Below, piece after piece: positions 23,659-32,937 of a stretch of 35,949 bases of DNA (positions are counted from its first letter, which is position 1; every line of letters starts with the position of its first letter). The notes below the pieces were generated by a model that saw only the letters and a list, made by a program, of their open reading frames with translations, had not been told where the DNA came from and made no database searches. The position numbers and the translations under genes were made by a program. The DNA comes from WHSV01 sp050694055. GTDB taxonomy: Bacteria > Actinomycetota > CADDZG01 > WHSQ01. The DNA lies in the NCBI GenBank assembly GCA_050694055.1, contig JBOGWX010000121.1:1-35949 (forward strand), in the 5' to 3' direction.

Positions 23659-24207
23659 ATGAAAGTTCTCTTCGTGTGTACGGGAAACCTGTGTCGCTCG
23701 CCCATGGCAGAGGCTCTTTTCCGCGCCGAACTGGAGCGTCGGGGATGCGACGGTATCGAGGCTGCCTCTGCGGGCACCTGGGGGATGGACGGGTCTCCCG
23801 CCACCCAGGAGGCCATCGCAGCAGTCGGGGCCTTGAACCTCGACCTGGGGGATCACCGGGCTCGCTCACTCGAGGTCGAGGAGGTGCGCGCGGCGGACCT
23901 CGTCGTGGCGATGACGAGCGTCCACGTGCGCGAGATCAATCAGATGGTTCCGGACGCCGGGCCGAAGGTGGTTCTGCTCAAGCAGCTGCGAGAGACCCAG
24001 GTAACCCCGGCTCCGGGTGGCGCTGCCGGTTCGCAACGACTCGAGGCGCTTCTTGCCGGGAGCCGTCCCGCCCTGGTCCGAGCTCACGACGTCGACGATC
24101 CGATGGGCATGCCTCTCGGAACCTACGAGCGCACGGTGACGGAGTTGAGCGACGGCGTCGAGAGACTGGCGGACCTCCTCTGCGGAGCTCGCGCCGGCGC
24201 TCCGTAG
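23659..24207 (+). CDS. Low-molecular-weight protein tyrosine phosphatase
   Basis: A 182-residue LMW phosphatase. The P-loop C7-TGNLC-R13-S is at the N-terminus, and the catalytic acid is D147 in DVDDPMGM. The P-loop position 11 is Leu. In the Bacillus arginine phosphatase YwlE this is Thr, and aliphatic residues there go with tyrosine specificity, so a phosphotyrosine (or broad) phosphatase is the better guess. It has about 25 extra residues (about 115-140) compared with minimal members. The order sua5-(LMW phosphatase)-rpiB-glyA resembles the Bacillus ywlC-ywlE-ywlF-glyA region. There is no Shine-Dalgarno; a TAACGC -10-like hexamer at 23644 would again give an almost leaderless mRNA. Confidence 0.92.
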   Translation: MKVLFVCTGNLCRSPMAEALFRAELERRGCDGIEAASAGTWGMDGSPATQEAIAAVGALNLDLGDHRARSLEVEEVRAADLVVAMTSVHVREINQMVPDAGPKVVLLKQLRETQVTPAPGGAAGSQRLEALLAGSRPALVRAHDVDDPMGMPLGTYERTVTELSDGVERLADLLCGARAGAP

Positions 24208-24260
24208 CGCACCCCGTCAATGGCCCGCTGCTCCGCAATCCCCGGCCCGTCTACCCTAGG

Positions 24261-24731
24261 ATGCGAGTTGTGCGCATCGCCTTGGGGTCCGACCACGCCG
24301 GATACGAGTTGAAGACTGCCGTCGCTAAGCATCTTGCCGAGCGGGGACACGAGGTCATCGACTTCGGGACCGACTCCGAGGAGCCGGTCGACTATCCGGC
24401 CTTTTGCGCGGCCGCCGGCAGAGCCGTGTCCGGGAACGAGGTGGAGTTCGGCATCGTGCTGGGCGGAAGCGGCCAGGGCGAGCAGATCGCCGCGAACAAG
24501 GTGCACGGCGTGCGAGCGGCGCTGTGCCAGAACGAGTTCATGGCCCGGCTGGCGCGTGAGCACAACGACGCGAACGTGCTGGCGCTCGGGGGCCGGGTCC
24601 TCGGCACCGAGCTGGCCCTTGCGGTCGTGGACGTGTTCCTGTCCACGGGCTTCGAAGGCGGCCGGCACCAGCGGCGGACGAACCAGATCGCCGAGATCGA
24701 AGGACAAGAATGCGAGGGAGGGTCTACATGA
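24261..24731 (+). CDS. rpiB: Ribose-5-phosphate isomerase B
   Basis: A 156-residue RpiB interconverting ribose 5-phosphate and ribulose 5-phosphate. ALGSDHAGYELK is the N-terminal phosphate-sugar motif and GGSGQGEQIAANK lies at 68-80. The cysteine base of the E. coli enzyme is Gly here and a glutamate (E74) follows, exactly the M. tuberculosis arrangement in which Glu serves as the base. The start could be ATG 24261 or the GTG at 24270, which would give a typical MRIALGSDHAG N-terminus; neither has a strong ribosome site. The stop overlaps the glyA ATG (ATGA). Confidence 0.94.
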   Translation: MRVVRIALGSDHAGYELKTAVAKHLAERGHEVIDFGTDSEEPVDYPAFCAAAGRAVSGNEVEFGIVLGGSGQGEQIAANKVHGVRAALCQNEFMARLAREHNDANVLALGGRVLGTELALAVVDVFLSTGFEGGRHQRRTNQIAEIEGQECEGGST

Positions 24732-25993
24732 GCAGTCCCGGCTGGTCCGACTGGACCGCGGTGGAGAAGATCGATCCTCACGCGGCCGAGGCGATCCTGG
24801 CCGAGGTCCACCGTGAGAACACCAAGATCGAGCTCATCGCATCCGAAAATTTCACTTCGCCCGCCGTGCTCGCCGCACTCGGCTCCCCGCTCACCAACAA
24901 GTACGCGGAGGGGTATCCCGGACGGCGCTACTACGGCGGTTGCGAGCATGTGGACGTCGTAGAGGAGCTCGCGATCGAGCGGGCCAAGGAGCTCTTCGGC
25001 GCCGAGCACGTGAACGTTCAGCCGCACGCGGGGGCCCAAGCGAACGCGGCCGCCTACTTCGCCTTTCTCGAACCGGGCGACACCTTCATGGGCATGGAGC
25101 TCGCTCATGGGGGGCACCTCACGCACGGCTCCCCGGTGAACTTCACCGGAAAGATGTTCAATGTCGTGTCCTACGGCGTGCGCAAGCAAGATGAGCTCAT
25201 CGACTACGACGAGGTCCGTGACATCGCCAAGCGCGAGCGACCGAAGGCCATCGTCGGGGGGGCGACGGCCTACTCGAGGCCATGGGACTTCCAGGTGCTG
25301 CGGGAGATCGCGGACGAGGTAGAAGCCATCCTCATAGTCGACGCAGCCCACTTCGCGGGACTCGTCGCAGGCGGAGTGCACGACAACCCGGTCGGCTACG
25401 CAGACGTCGTCACCTGCACCACCCACAAGACCTTGCGCGGCCCCCGCGGCGCCATGATCATGTGTCGCGAGGAGTACGCCAAGGCAATCGACAAGAGCGT
25501 CTTTCCGGGCTGGCAGGGTGGACCGCTCATGCACTCGATCGCGGCCAAGGCCGTGGCATTCGCCGAGGCGTTGACCGACGAGTTCAAGGACTACGCGGCT
25601 CAGGTCGTCGCAAACGCACGCGCCATGGCCTCGGCGCTAACCGAAGAGGGGCTCCGGATCGTCTCCGGTGGAACCGACAACCATCTGATGCTCGTGGACC
25701 TCAGACCCGTATCCCTCACGGGCAAGGAGGCCGAAGCGCGCCTCGATGAGGTCGGTATCACGGTCAACAAGAACGCGATCCCTTACGACCCAGAGAAGCC
25801 CTTCGTTGCCTCCGGCATTCGCGTCGGCACCCCCGCCATCACGACGTGCGGAATGAAGGAGGACGACGCCGCCGAGGTGGCACGCCTCATCGCGCGGACG
25901 CTGAAGGACGACTCGCCGGCCGTAGCGGACGGGGTTCGATCCGGAGTCACCCGGCTGACCGACCGTTTCCGCCCCTACCCCGATGTCGCCTAG
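24728..25993 (+). CDS. glyA: Serine hydroxymethyltransferase
   Basis: A 421-residue fold-I PLP enzyme interconverting serine and glycine with transfer of a one-carbon unit to tetrahydrofolate. IELIASENF, NKYAEGYPGRRYYGG (57-71), IVDAAHFAGL (with D205 for the PLP nitrogen and H208) and the Schiff-base K234 in TTHKTLRGPRG are intact. ATG 24728 has an AGGGAGG ribosome site 5-12 bases upstream and overlaps the rpiB stop. An ATG at 24710 is in frame but less likely. The wecA-like gene follows after nine bases, so these are probably one transcript. Confidence 0.97.
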   Translation: MSSPGWSDWTAVEKIDPHAAEAILAEVHRENTKIELIASENFTSPAVLAALGSPLTNKYAEGYPGRRYYGGCEHVDVVEELAIERAKELFGAEHVNVQPHAGAQANAAAYFAFLEPGDTFMGMELAHGGHLTHGSPVNFTGKMFNVVSYGVRKQDELIDYDEVRDIAKRERPKAIVGGATAYSRPWDFQVLREIADEVEAILIVDAAHFAGLVAGGVHDNPVGYADVVTCTTHKTLRGPRGAMIMCREEYAKAIDKSVFPGWQGGPLMHSIAAKAVAFAEALTDEFKDYAAQVVANARAMASALTEEGLRIVSGGTDNHLMLVDLRPVSLTGKEAEARLDEVGITVNKNAIPYDPEKPFVASGIRVGTPAITTCGMKEDDAAEVARLIARTLKDDSPAVADGVRSGVTRLTDRFRPYPDVA

Positions 25994-26002
25994 GGCCCGG
26001 CC

Positions 26003-27130
26003 TTGATCGCTTACCTGCTCGTCGGCATGTGCGCGCTGGCGATCACCTTCATGGTGACGCCCATCGTGCGCTGGGGCGCGGCACGGTTCGGGGCGGTGGA
26101 CCGGCCGAGCGACAGAAAGGTCCATGCCCATCCCACACCGACCATGGGGGGTCTGGCCATGGGCCTCGGGATATTCGGGGCGGGACTGCTCGCCTATTAC
26201 CTCCCCGAGTTTCGGGAGAAGTTCTTCGATAGCTCCGAGCTGCTCGGCATCGGGGCCGGGGCGGTCGTCATCTTCTTCCTCGGAGCGGTCGACGACCTGC
26301 ACGATCTGCCGGCGCCGGTGAAGCTCGCCGGTCAGATCTTTGCCGCCGGAATCGTGTTTCTCTCGGGCGTGCAGATGCAGTTTCTCCTGTTGCCGGGGGG
26401 CGACGTGCTGGCGTTGTCCGACGACGTCTCGGTTCTTCTGACGATCGTCTGGCTGGTGGCGATGATCAACGCGGTGAACCTGGTGGACGGGCTCGACGGC
26501 CTGGCGGCCGGCATCGTGGCCATCGCGTCCGCCTCTTTCTTCGTCTACACGTTCAACCTCGAAGATGGAGGTTTCCTCGTATCCCAATCGTCCGCGCCGC
26601 TCGTCGCCATCATCATCGTCGGGGCGACGCTTGGTTTTCTGCGTCATAACTTTCACCCCGCCAAGATCTTCATGGGCGACTCGGGGAGCATGCTGCTCGG
26701 CCTCGTCCTGGGGGGTGCCACGGTGGCCGGCATCGGGGCGCAGGGCGTCGGCGTGCCTAACGTCGCCGGGAGCCCCACCTCGCAGGTCTTCCTGGCCTAT
26801 TTTCCGTTGTTCATCCCGCTGGCCGTCATCGCCATCCCGCTGATCGACGCGCTGTTCGCCATCATCCGTCGAGCGAGGCGTCGCAAGAGCGTCTGGCATG
26901 CCGACAAGGAACACCTGCACCACCGGCTCATGGACCTCGGTCACGGGCACCGGCAGGCCGTGATCGTCATGTACATCTGGTCGGCCCTGGCGGCCGGTGC
27001 GGGGCTGGCGTTTTCGTTCCTCGACCGCTCCGAGGTGATATTCGCCCTGCCGATCGCGGTCGCCGCGATCGTGCTCTACACCATCTTCCCGGTGCTGACC
27101 AAGGCGATCCAGGACCGCACGACGCCGTAA
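26003..27130 (+). CDS. wecA: WecA/TagO-type glycosyl-1-phosphate transferase
   Basis: A 375-residue polytopic enzyme of the MraY/WecA family, with about eleven membrane helices, that moves a sugar-1-phosphate (probably GlcNAc-1-P) from its UDP form to the lipid carrier decaprenyl or undecaprenyl phosphate. Motifs are DRPSDRKVHAHPTPTMGG (33-50), the DD pair at 97-98, NAVNLVDGLDG (156-166), FMGDSGS (223-229) and the HLHH of the WecA/TagO branch (304-307). It starts cell-wall linkage-unit or polysaccharide synthesis at the inner membrane face. The start is TTG 26003, nine bases after glyA. Its place just before the atp genes is the same as rfe (Rv1302) in M. tuberculosis, which favours WecA over MraY. 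Confidence 0.9.
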   Translation: MIAYLLVGMCALAITFMVTPIVRWGAARFGAVDRPSDRKVHAHPTPTMGGLAMGLGIFGAGLLAYYLPEFREKFFDSSELLGIGAGAVVIFFLGAVDDLHDLPAPVKLAGQIFAAGIVFLSGVQMQFLLLPGGDVLALSDDVSVLLTIVWLVAMINAVNLVDGLDGLAAGIVAIASASFFVYTFNLEDGGFLVSQSSAPLVAIIIVGATLGFLRHNFHPAKIFMGDSGSMLLGLVLGGATVAGIGAQGVGVPNVAGSPTSQVFLAYFPLFIPLAVIAIPLIDALFAIIRRARRRKSVWHADKEHLHHRLMDLGHGHRQAVIVMYIWSALAAGAGLAFSFLDRSEVIFALPIAVAAIVLYTIFPVLTKAIQDRTTP

Positions 27131-27221
27131 CGGCGCGGGGCACAAAGAAGGTAAGCAGGCGTGCGCTCGGCGGCAGGCCCTGAGGTAAGTTTTGGGCCAT
27201 CAAATTGTGGGTTTCGGCCGG

Positions 27222-27250
27222 TTGAAGATAGTGCGGCGATGGGGTACCTT
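27222..27250 (+). promoter_or_regulatory. Sigma-70-type promoter of the atp operon
   Basis: TTGAAG (27222-27227) and TACCTT (27245-27250) are separated by 17 bases, an ideal spacing for a housekeeping promoter. Transcription would begin near 27257. It is the only good promoter in the 264-base gap between wecA and the ATP synthase genes, and the Rex operator overlaps its -10 box. Confidence 0.65.
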
Positions 27251-27266
27251 GTGAAAAGATTCACAA
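27249..27266 (+). promoter_or_regulatory. Rex operator (redox-sensing repressor site)
   Basis: TTGTGAA (27249-27255), the four-base spacer AAGA, and TTCACAA (27260-27266) form a perfect palindrome identical to the Rex consensus TTGTGAAnnnnTTCACAA. Rex is a repressor that leaves DNA when NADH/NAD+ rises. In Streptomyces coelicolor Rex sites control cydABCD, nuo and the atp operon, so the target fits. It covers the end of the -10 box and the predicted transcript start, so bound Rex would block initiation. The rex gene itself is not in this window. Confidence 0.85.
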
Positions 27267-27293
27267 AGAACCGCAAGCAGCCGAGGGGTTAGG

Positions 27294-27398
27294 ATGCAGC
27301 GCACTCCCACTCGAGAAAGTCCGCTCCCCAGCGCGCCTCCCGACCGGAGCGCGCGTAGTGGAAGCCGACCAGGAAGTAGGGGAACGCCCTACAGGTGA
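27294..27398 (+). CDS. Possible 34-residue leader peptide
   Basis: ATG 27294 has a GAGGGG ribosome site five to ten bases upstream and opens a 34-codon frame rich in Arg, Ser and Pro (begins MQRTPTRESP, ends GTPYR). Its TGA overlaps the GTG start of the next gene (GTGA), so ribosomes finishing it could restart there. It lies between the atp promoter and the first membrane gene. It may be a translated leader that couples or tunes expression, or a chance frame. No homologue is known to me. Confidence 0.4.
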   Translation: MQRTPTRESPLPSAPPDRSARSGSRPGSRGTPYR

Positions 27399-27616
27399 GT
27401 GACAACCACGGTAAGCGAAGCATGAAGGCCGGCATGGGAACGGCGATGTCGCTGGCTTTCGAGTTCGCAGCCGCGGTCTTCCTCTTCTGGTTTCTCGGAC
27501 GGTTGATCGACGGCTGGTTGGACATCGAACCGTGGGGGCAGGTCGTGGGGGCGGTCGTGGGTTGGATCGGGGGCACGCTCCACGTGTACTACGCAGTGCA
27601 AAGGAGGCTTGGCTGA
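27395..27616 (+). CDS. AtpZ/AtpI-type small membrane protein
   Basis: A 73-residue protein with two hydrophobic helices (about 14-37 and 47-68) and the AtpZ-like linker FLGRLIDGWLDIEPWG. AtpZ and AtpI assist assembly of the c-ring or provide Mg/Ca transport for ATP synthase. The start is GTG 27395, overlapping the preceding small frame; an ATG at 27422 is a later option. It precedes the second accessory gene with no spacer. Confidence 0.75.
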   Translation: MSDNHGKRSMKAGMGTAMSLAFEFAAAVFLFWFLGRLIDGWLDIEPWGQVVGAVVGWIGGTLHVYYAVQRRLG

Positions 27617-28054
27617 GTGATCGAGCAACGCATGGTCGCACGGATGGCCAAACGCGCCGTGCTCGTGGGGCCCGTACTGGTAGCGCTGCTGTGGGTGCTG
27701 GGGGATCTCGACTACGCGCTGTCGGGGGCGGTGGGAATCGCCATGACGCTGCTCAACCTCTGGCTCGCCGCCCGTATCATCGGCTCGGTGGCCGAACGCA
27801 GTCCGCACCTTCTGATGCCGACCGCACTGGCGACCTTCGCCCTCGGCCTGATGCTGTTGACGGTCATCGCGTTCGCGCTGCAGTACCTTGATGCGGTCGT
27901 CTTCCCCGTGACCGGCCTGGTTCTAATCGGGAGCCACCTGGGCCTCGTGCTATGGGAGGCTGCTGGAGCACATAGGGCTGCGGAGTCGGTCGGAGCGTCA
28001 ACCAAAGATGCACACTCCCTGAGGTCAAAGGAGCCGAAGAATGCAGGACTTTGA
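27617..28054 (+). CDS. atpI: AtpI-like ATP synthase accessory membrane protein
   Basis: A 145-residue protein with four hydrophobic helices (about 13-30, 33-57, 65-90 and 93-113) and a polar tail, the layout of the ATP synthase I subunit found directly before atpB. AtpI is not part of the working motor but helps c-ring assembly. It starts with GTG right after the AtpZ-like stop, and its end overlaps the atpB start by 14 bases. In M. tuberculosis the corresponding gene is Rv1303. Sequence conservation in this family is low, so the call leans on position and topology. Confidence 0.72.
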   Translation: MIEQRMVARMAKRAVLVGPVLVALLWVLGDLDYALSGAVGIAMTLLNLWLAARIIGSVAERSPHLLMPTALATFALGLMLLTVIAFALQYLDAVVFPVTGLVLIGSHLGLVLWEAAGAHRAAESVGASTKDAHSLRSKEPKNAGL

Positions 28055-28880
28055 TGTAAATCACCTGTTCTTCTGGGAACCCATCCTGTTCGGCGGGACG
28101 CCCTTCGCGATCAACCGCGTCGTGGTCCTGATGTGGGTTGCCTCGATCCTGTGCATGGCCTTTCTCCTCGCGGGGGCGCGCCGTGGGAGTCTCGTTCCCA
28201 AACGAGTCCAGTACCTGGTCGAGTCGGGCTATCTGTTCGTCCGCAACAACATCGCAATAGACGTGATCGGGCCGAAGGATGGCCCGAAGTACGCCCACTA
28301 CCTCGCCACTCTTTTCTTCTTCATCTTCTTTTCGAACCTGCTCGAGATCGTCCCCGGCATCAACTTCCCGGTGACCTCCCGTATGGCGATCCCCGCTGCT
28401 CTTGCCGTCCTCACGTGGATCGTTTTCAACCTCGTCGGCGTCGTGAAGCAGGGGCCTCTCAACTACGTCAAGGGCATCGCTTTCCCCCCTGGGGTGCCCA
28501 AGCCCATCTATATCTTGTTGACGCCTATCGAGATCCTGTCAACGTTCATCGTGAGGCCCTTCACCCTCGCCATTCGACTGTTCGCCAACATGGTGGCAGG
28601 TCACACGCTGTTGGCCATCTTTTTTCTCTTCACCAACGACTTCCTGAGAGAGAACATCTCAGTGGCATCTCCGTTCGGCCTTCTCACCCTGGTGATCTCC
28701 TGCGTGCTGATCGTCTTCGAGCTGCTGGTGATCAGCCTGCAGGCCTACATCTTCACCATGCTCACGGCGTCCTACATCGCCGAGGCAGTGCATGGTCACG
28801 GTGATGAGCACGAGGAGGAGTCCGAAGCAGTGTCCGCCCGTCAGAAGACTCAGCACGAGACCGAGGGAATAGCCGCGTAG
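28041..28880 (+). CDS. atpB: ATP synthase Fo subunit a
   Basis: The 279-residue proton-channel subunit with five to six membrane helices. The essential arginine is R179 in RPFTLAIRLFANMVAGH, which meets the c-ring glutamate. PYLEIVPGINFP-type residues (LLEIVPGINFP, 100-110) and LLVISLQAYIFTMLTASYI near the C-terminus are conserved. A hydrophilic Glu/His tail of about 30 residues follows. AAAGGAG lies ahead of the ATG. Fo subunits sit in the cytoplasmic membrane. Confidence 0.97.
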   Translation: MQDFDVNHLFFWEPILFGGTPFAINRVVVLMWVASILCMAFLLAGARRGSLVPKRVQYLVESGYLFVRNNIAIDVIGPKDGPKYAHYLATLFFFIFFSNLLEIVPGINFPVTSRMAIPAALAVLTWIVFNLVGVVKQGPLNYVKGIAFPPGVPKPIYILLTPIEILSTFIVRPFTLAIRLFANMVAGHTLLAIFFLFTNDFLRENISVASPFGLLTLVISCVLIVFELLVISLQAYIFTMLTASYIAEAVHGHGDEHEEESEAVSARQKTQHETEGIAA

Positions 28881-28913
28881 GCGGTTGATCACCCCATAGA
28901 GGAGGAGAACTAC

Positions 28914-29189
28914 ATGGTTGATTCGATAGTGACGCTGGCACAAGAGGGCGGGGCGCTGACCGACACCGGACTGGCTGCGATCGGCGCCGGCCTCGTCTAC
29001 GGTCTCGGCGCGATCGGCCCCGGGATCGGCATCGGCCTGGTGTTCGGCTCGGCCATTGAGGCCATGGCCCGTCAGCCCGAGACCGCAGGTCAGACGCGCG
29101 CCACGATGTTTATCGGATTCGCCCTGATCGAGGCGCTCGCCCTGATCGGCTTCGTGCTGTCGTTCATCGTGCTAGGAGCGGGAGGCTAG
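28914..29189 (+). CDS. atpE: ATP synthase Fo subunit c
   Basis: The 91-residue c-ring subunit, a hairpin of two helices. The helix 1 glycine motif GPGIGIG is at 35-41, the cytoplasmic loop is R53-Q54-P55, and the ion-binding glutamate is E73 in FALIEALALIG. Glu is followed by Ala rather than Ser/Thr, and no Na+-type glutamine motif is visible, so it should be proton-coupled. An AGGAGGAG ribosome site, the strongest in the operon, precedes the ATG, fitting the many copies of c needed per enzyme. Confidence 0.97.
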   Translation: MVDSIVTLAQEGGALTDTGLAAIGAGLVYGLGAIGPGIGIGLVFGSAIEAMARQPETAGQTRATMFIGFALIEALALIGFVLSFIVLGAGG

Positions 29190-29191
29190 CC

Positions 29192-29764
29192 ATGTCGGAA
29201 ACCGGGTTGTACGCGCTGCTCATCGCCGCCGAGGAGGAGCGCAGCGGGATAGACCTCATCATTCCGGACCTCGCCGAGCTGATCTGGGGCATCGTCTCCT
29301 TCGTGATCGTTTTCGCAGTGCTGAACAAGGTGGCGTTCCCTCGAATCAAGGAGATGATCGACAAGCGGTCCGAGGTCATTCAGGGCAACCTCCAGGACGC
29401 CGAGGCATCGAAAGCCGAGGCCCAAGGAATGCTCGAGGAGTACAAGAAGCAGATGGCCGACGCACGCGCCGAGGCCAACCGCGTCATCGAGGAGTCCCGC
29501 CAGCAAGCGGAGCAGGTTCGCAAGGACATCATCGCCAAGTCCGAGAAGGACGCCGAGGCCATCGTGGCTCGCGCCCAGGAGCAAATCGAAGCCGAGCGCA
29601 GTCGCGCGGTGTCCGAGCTGCAGGGCACCATCTCGACTCTGTCGATCGAGCTCGCCGAGAAGGTCGTGGGGCGGAGCATCGACGCCTCTGCCCAAAAGGA
29701 CCTCGTCGACGCTTACATCCGTGACGTCGCGACGATGAGCCCTGACGGAGGACGGAGCAACTGA
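29192..29764 (+). CDS. atpF: ATP synthase Fo subunit b
   Basis: The 190-residue stator stalk. A single membrane helix covers about 26-46 (LAELIWGIVSFVIVFAVLNKV), then FPRIKEMIDKRSEVI opens a long charged coiled coil ending near 175. An extra ~20 residues precede the helix compared with E. coli b. It starts three bases after atpE and its stop shares one base with the atpH start. Unlike mycobacteria, b and delta are separate here. Confidence 0.95.
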   Translation: MSETGLYALLIAAEEERSGIDLIIPDLAELIWGIVSFVIVFAVLNKVAFPRIKEMIDKRSEVIQGNLQDAEASKAEAQGMLEEYKKQMADARAEANRVIEESRQQAEQVRKDIIAKSEKDAEAIVARAQEQIEAERSRAVSELQGTISTLSIELAEKVVGRSIDASAQKDLVDAYIRDVATMSPDGGRSN

Positions 29765-30299
29765 TGACCACCGACGAGCTCACCACTGGATACGCAGAGG
29801 CACTCTTCACCGTCGTCAAGGCCGAAGGAGACCTCGAGCGCGTCGAGGACGAGCTCTATCGATTCGGCAAGCTGCTCGAGTCGAACAACGACCTCAAGCA
29901 GGCTTTGTCCGAGCCGAATGTGGATCTCTCGCAGCGCGTCAAGGTGCTAGAGGACCTCCTCGCCGGCAAAGTGTCGCCCCACACGCTGGGGTTGATCACG
30001 TTCGTCGTGGCGCAGGAGCGCGGGCGCCAGCTGACCCAGATCCTGGAGGAGCTCAGTGAGCTCGCAGCCGAAGCCCGCAAGTCGGTGGTGGCCGAGGTGC
30101 GCAGCGCGACTCCGCTGGACAACAAGCAACGCAACGCCCTCGCCAGGGCGCTCGGCGAGGCGACGGGCAAGAAGGTCGAGGTCAAAGTCCTGGTCGATCC
30201 CTCGATCATCGGCGGGGTCGTCGCAAAGATCGGAGACACCGTCATCGACGGCAGCGTGAGGCGCCGTCTACAACAGCTGAGAGAGCAGGTGAAAGCGTA

Positions 30300-30300
<1 letters not shown>
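29764..30300 (+). CDS. atpH: ATP synthase F1 subunit delta
   Basis: The 178-residue delta subunit joining the b stalk to the top of F1. YAEALFTVVKAEGDLERVEDEL at the N-terminus forms the alpha-binding helical domain, and the C-terminal PSIIGGVVAKIGDTVIDGSVRRRL block is the family signature. Its ATG shares an A with the atpF stop, and its TAG shares its G with the atpA GTG, so all three are tightly coupled. Confidence 0.96.
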
Positions 30301-32021
<1,721 letters not shown>

Positions 32022-32025
32022 CTAG

Positions 32026-32928
32026 ATGGCCCAGCAGCTTCGAGCGATCAAGCGCCGGATCGGCAGCGTCAAGTCGACGCAGAAGATCACGAGCGCGATG
32101 GAGCTCATCGCCTCGTCGCGCGTGGTCAAGGCGCAGCAACGGGTCGAGGCGGCGCGCCCCTACGCCGAGGAGATGCGTCGTCTGATGACCTCGGTGGCGG
32201 GCAAGGCGGGGCGCATCGACCATCCGCTGCTCAGCGAGCGCGAGGAAGGCGACACCGTCGCGACGATCGTCGTCACTTCGGACCGGGGGCTGGCCGGCGC
32301 CTACAACTCGAACGTGCTGCGGTTCGCCGAACGGGATATGGAGGCGCACGGTAGGAACCACCGCCTCTACCTCGTGGGCAAGAAGGCGATCACGTACTTC
32401 AGGTTTCGCGGCTACGAGTTCGAGAACGACAACACGTGGCAGGGGATCTCCGATCGACCGGGAATCGAGGACGGTCGGCTGGTAGCTCGAGCGGTGACGA
32501 AGGCGTTCGCCGACGGTGATGCGGACCAGGTGAGGCTCATCTATACGAAGTATCAGTCGGCCCTCATCCAGCGCCCCACGGTGGTGCAGTTGCTACCCCT
32601 CCCCGAGGAAGAGCTCGAGGAGATGGCAGACGCCTCCAAGGCGGGGGGGCCGAGCCCGAGCTACGTGTTCGAGCCCGACCCGGAGGACATCCTGGGTCTG
32701 CTCGTGCCTCGCTACGTCGAGGGCAACATCCTCCAGGCACTCCTCGAGTCCGCCGCCTCCGAGCACGCCGCTCGACGGCGTGCGATGAAGGCCGCAACCG
32801 ATAACGCCTCCGAGCTCATCGACGATCTGACCCGCGTCTACAACCAGGCCAGGCAGGCCGAGATCACCACCGAGATCATGGAGGTCATCGGTGGTGCGGA
32901 GGCCCTGTCGTCAGCAGGCAGAGATTAG
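32026..32928 (+). CDS. atpG: ATP synthase F1 subunit gamma
   Basis: The 300-residue central rotor shaft. The N-terminal coiled coil starts RAIKRRIGSVKSTQKITSAMELIAS, the mid domain has TSDRGLAGAYNSN, and the C-terminal helix ends DDLTRVYNQARQAEITTEIMEVIGGAEAL, the conserved gamma signature. An acidic loop (about 190-215, PLPEEELEEMADASKAGG) is slightly long. It lies five bases after atpA and nine before atpD, in the standard order. Confidence 0.96.
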   Translation: MAQQLRAIKRRIGSVKSTQKITSAMELIASSRVVKAQQRVEAARPYAEEMRRLMTSVAGKAGRIDHPLLSEREEGDTVATIVVTSDRGLAGAYNSNVLRFAERDMEAHGRNHRLYLVGKKAITYFRFRGYEFENDNTWQGISDRPGIEDGRLVARAVTKAFADGDADQVRLIYTKYQSALIQRPTVVQLLPLPEEELEEMADASKAGGPSPSYVFEPDPEDILGLLVPRYVEGNILQALLESAASEHAARRRAMKAATDNASELIDDLTRVYNQARQAEITTEIMEVIGGAEALSSAGRD

Positions 32929-32937
32929 GAGAGACGA

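Noticed and set aside
23547..23816. 90-residue N-terminal extension of the M32 peptidase
   Set aside because: It overlaps the divergent phosphatase gene and does not match the M32 family, whose proteins begin near MKDVWGKL.
25637..27145. 502-codon minus-strand open frame opposite glyA and wecA
   Set aside because: Antisense to two clear genes; its highly charged low-complexity product (many His, Asp, Arg, Gln) is a codon-bias artefact.
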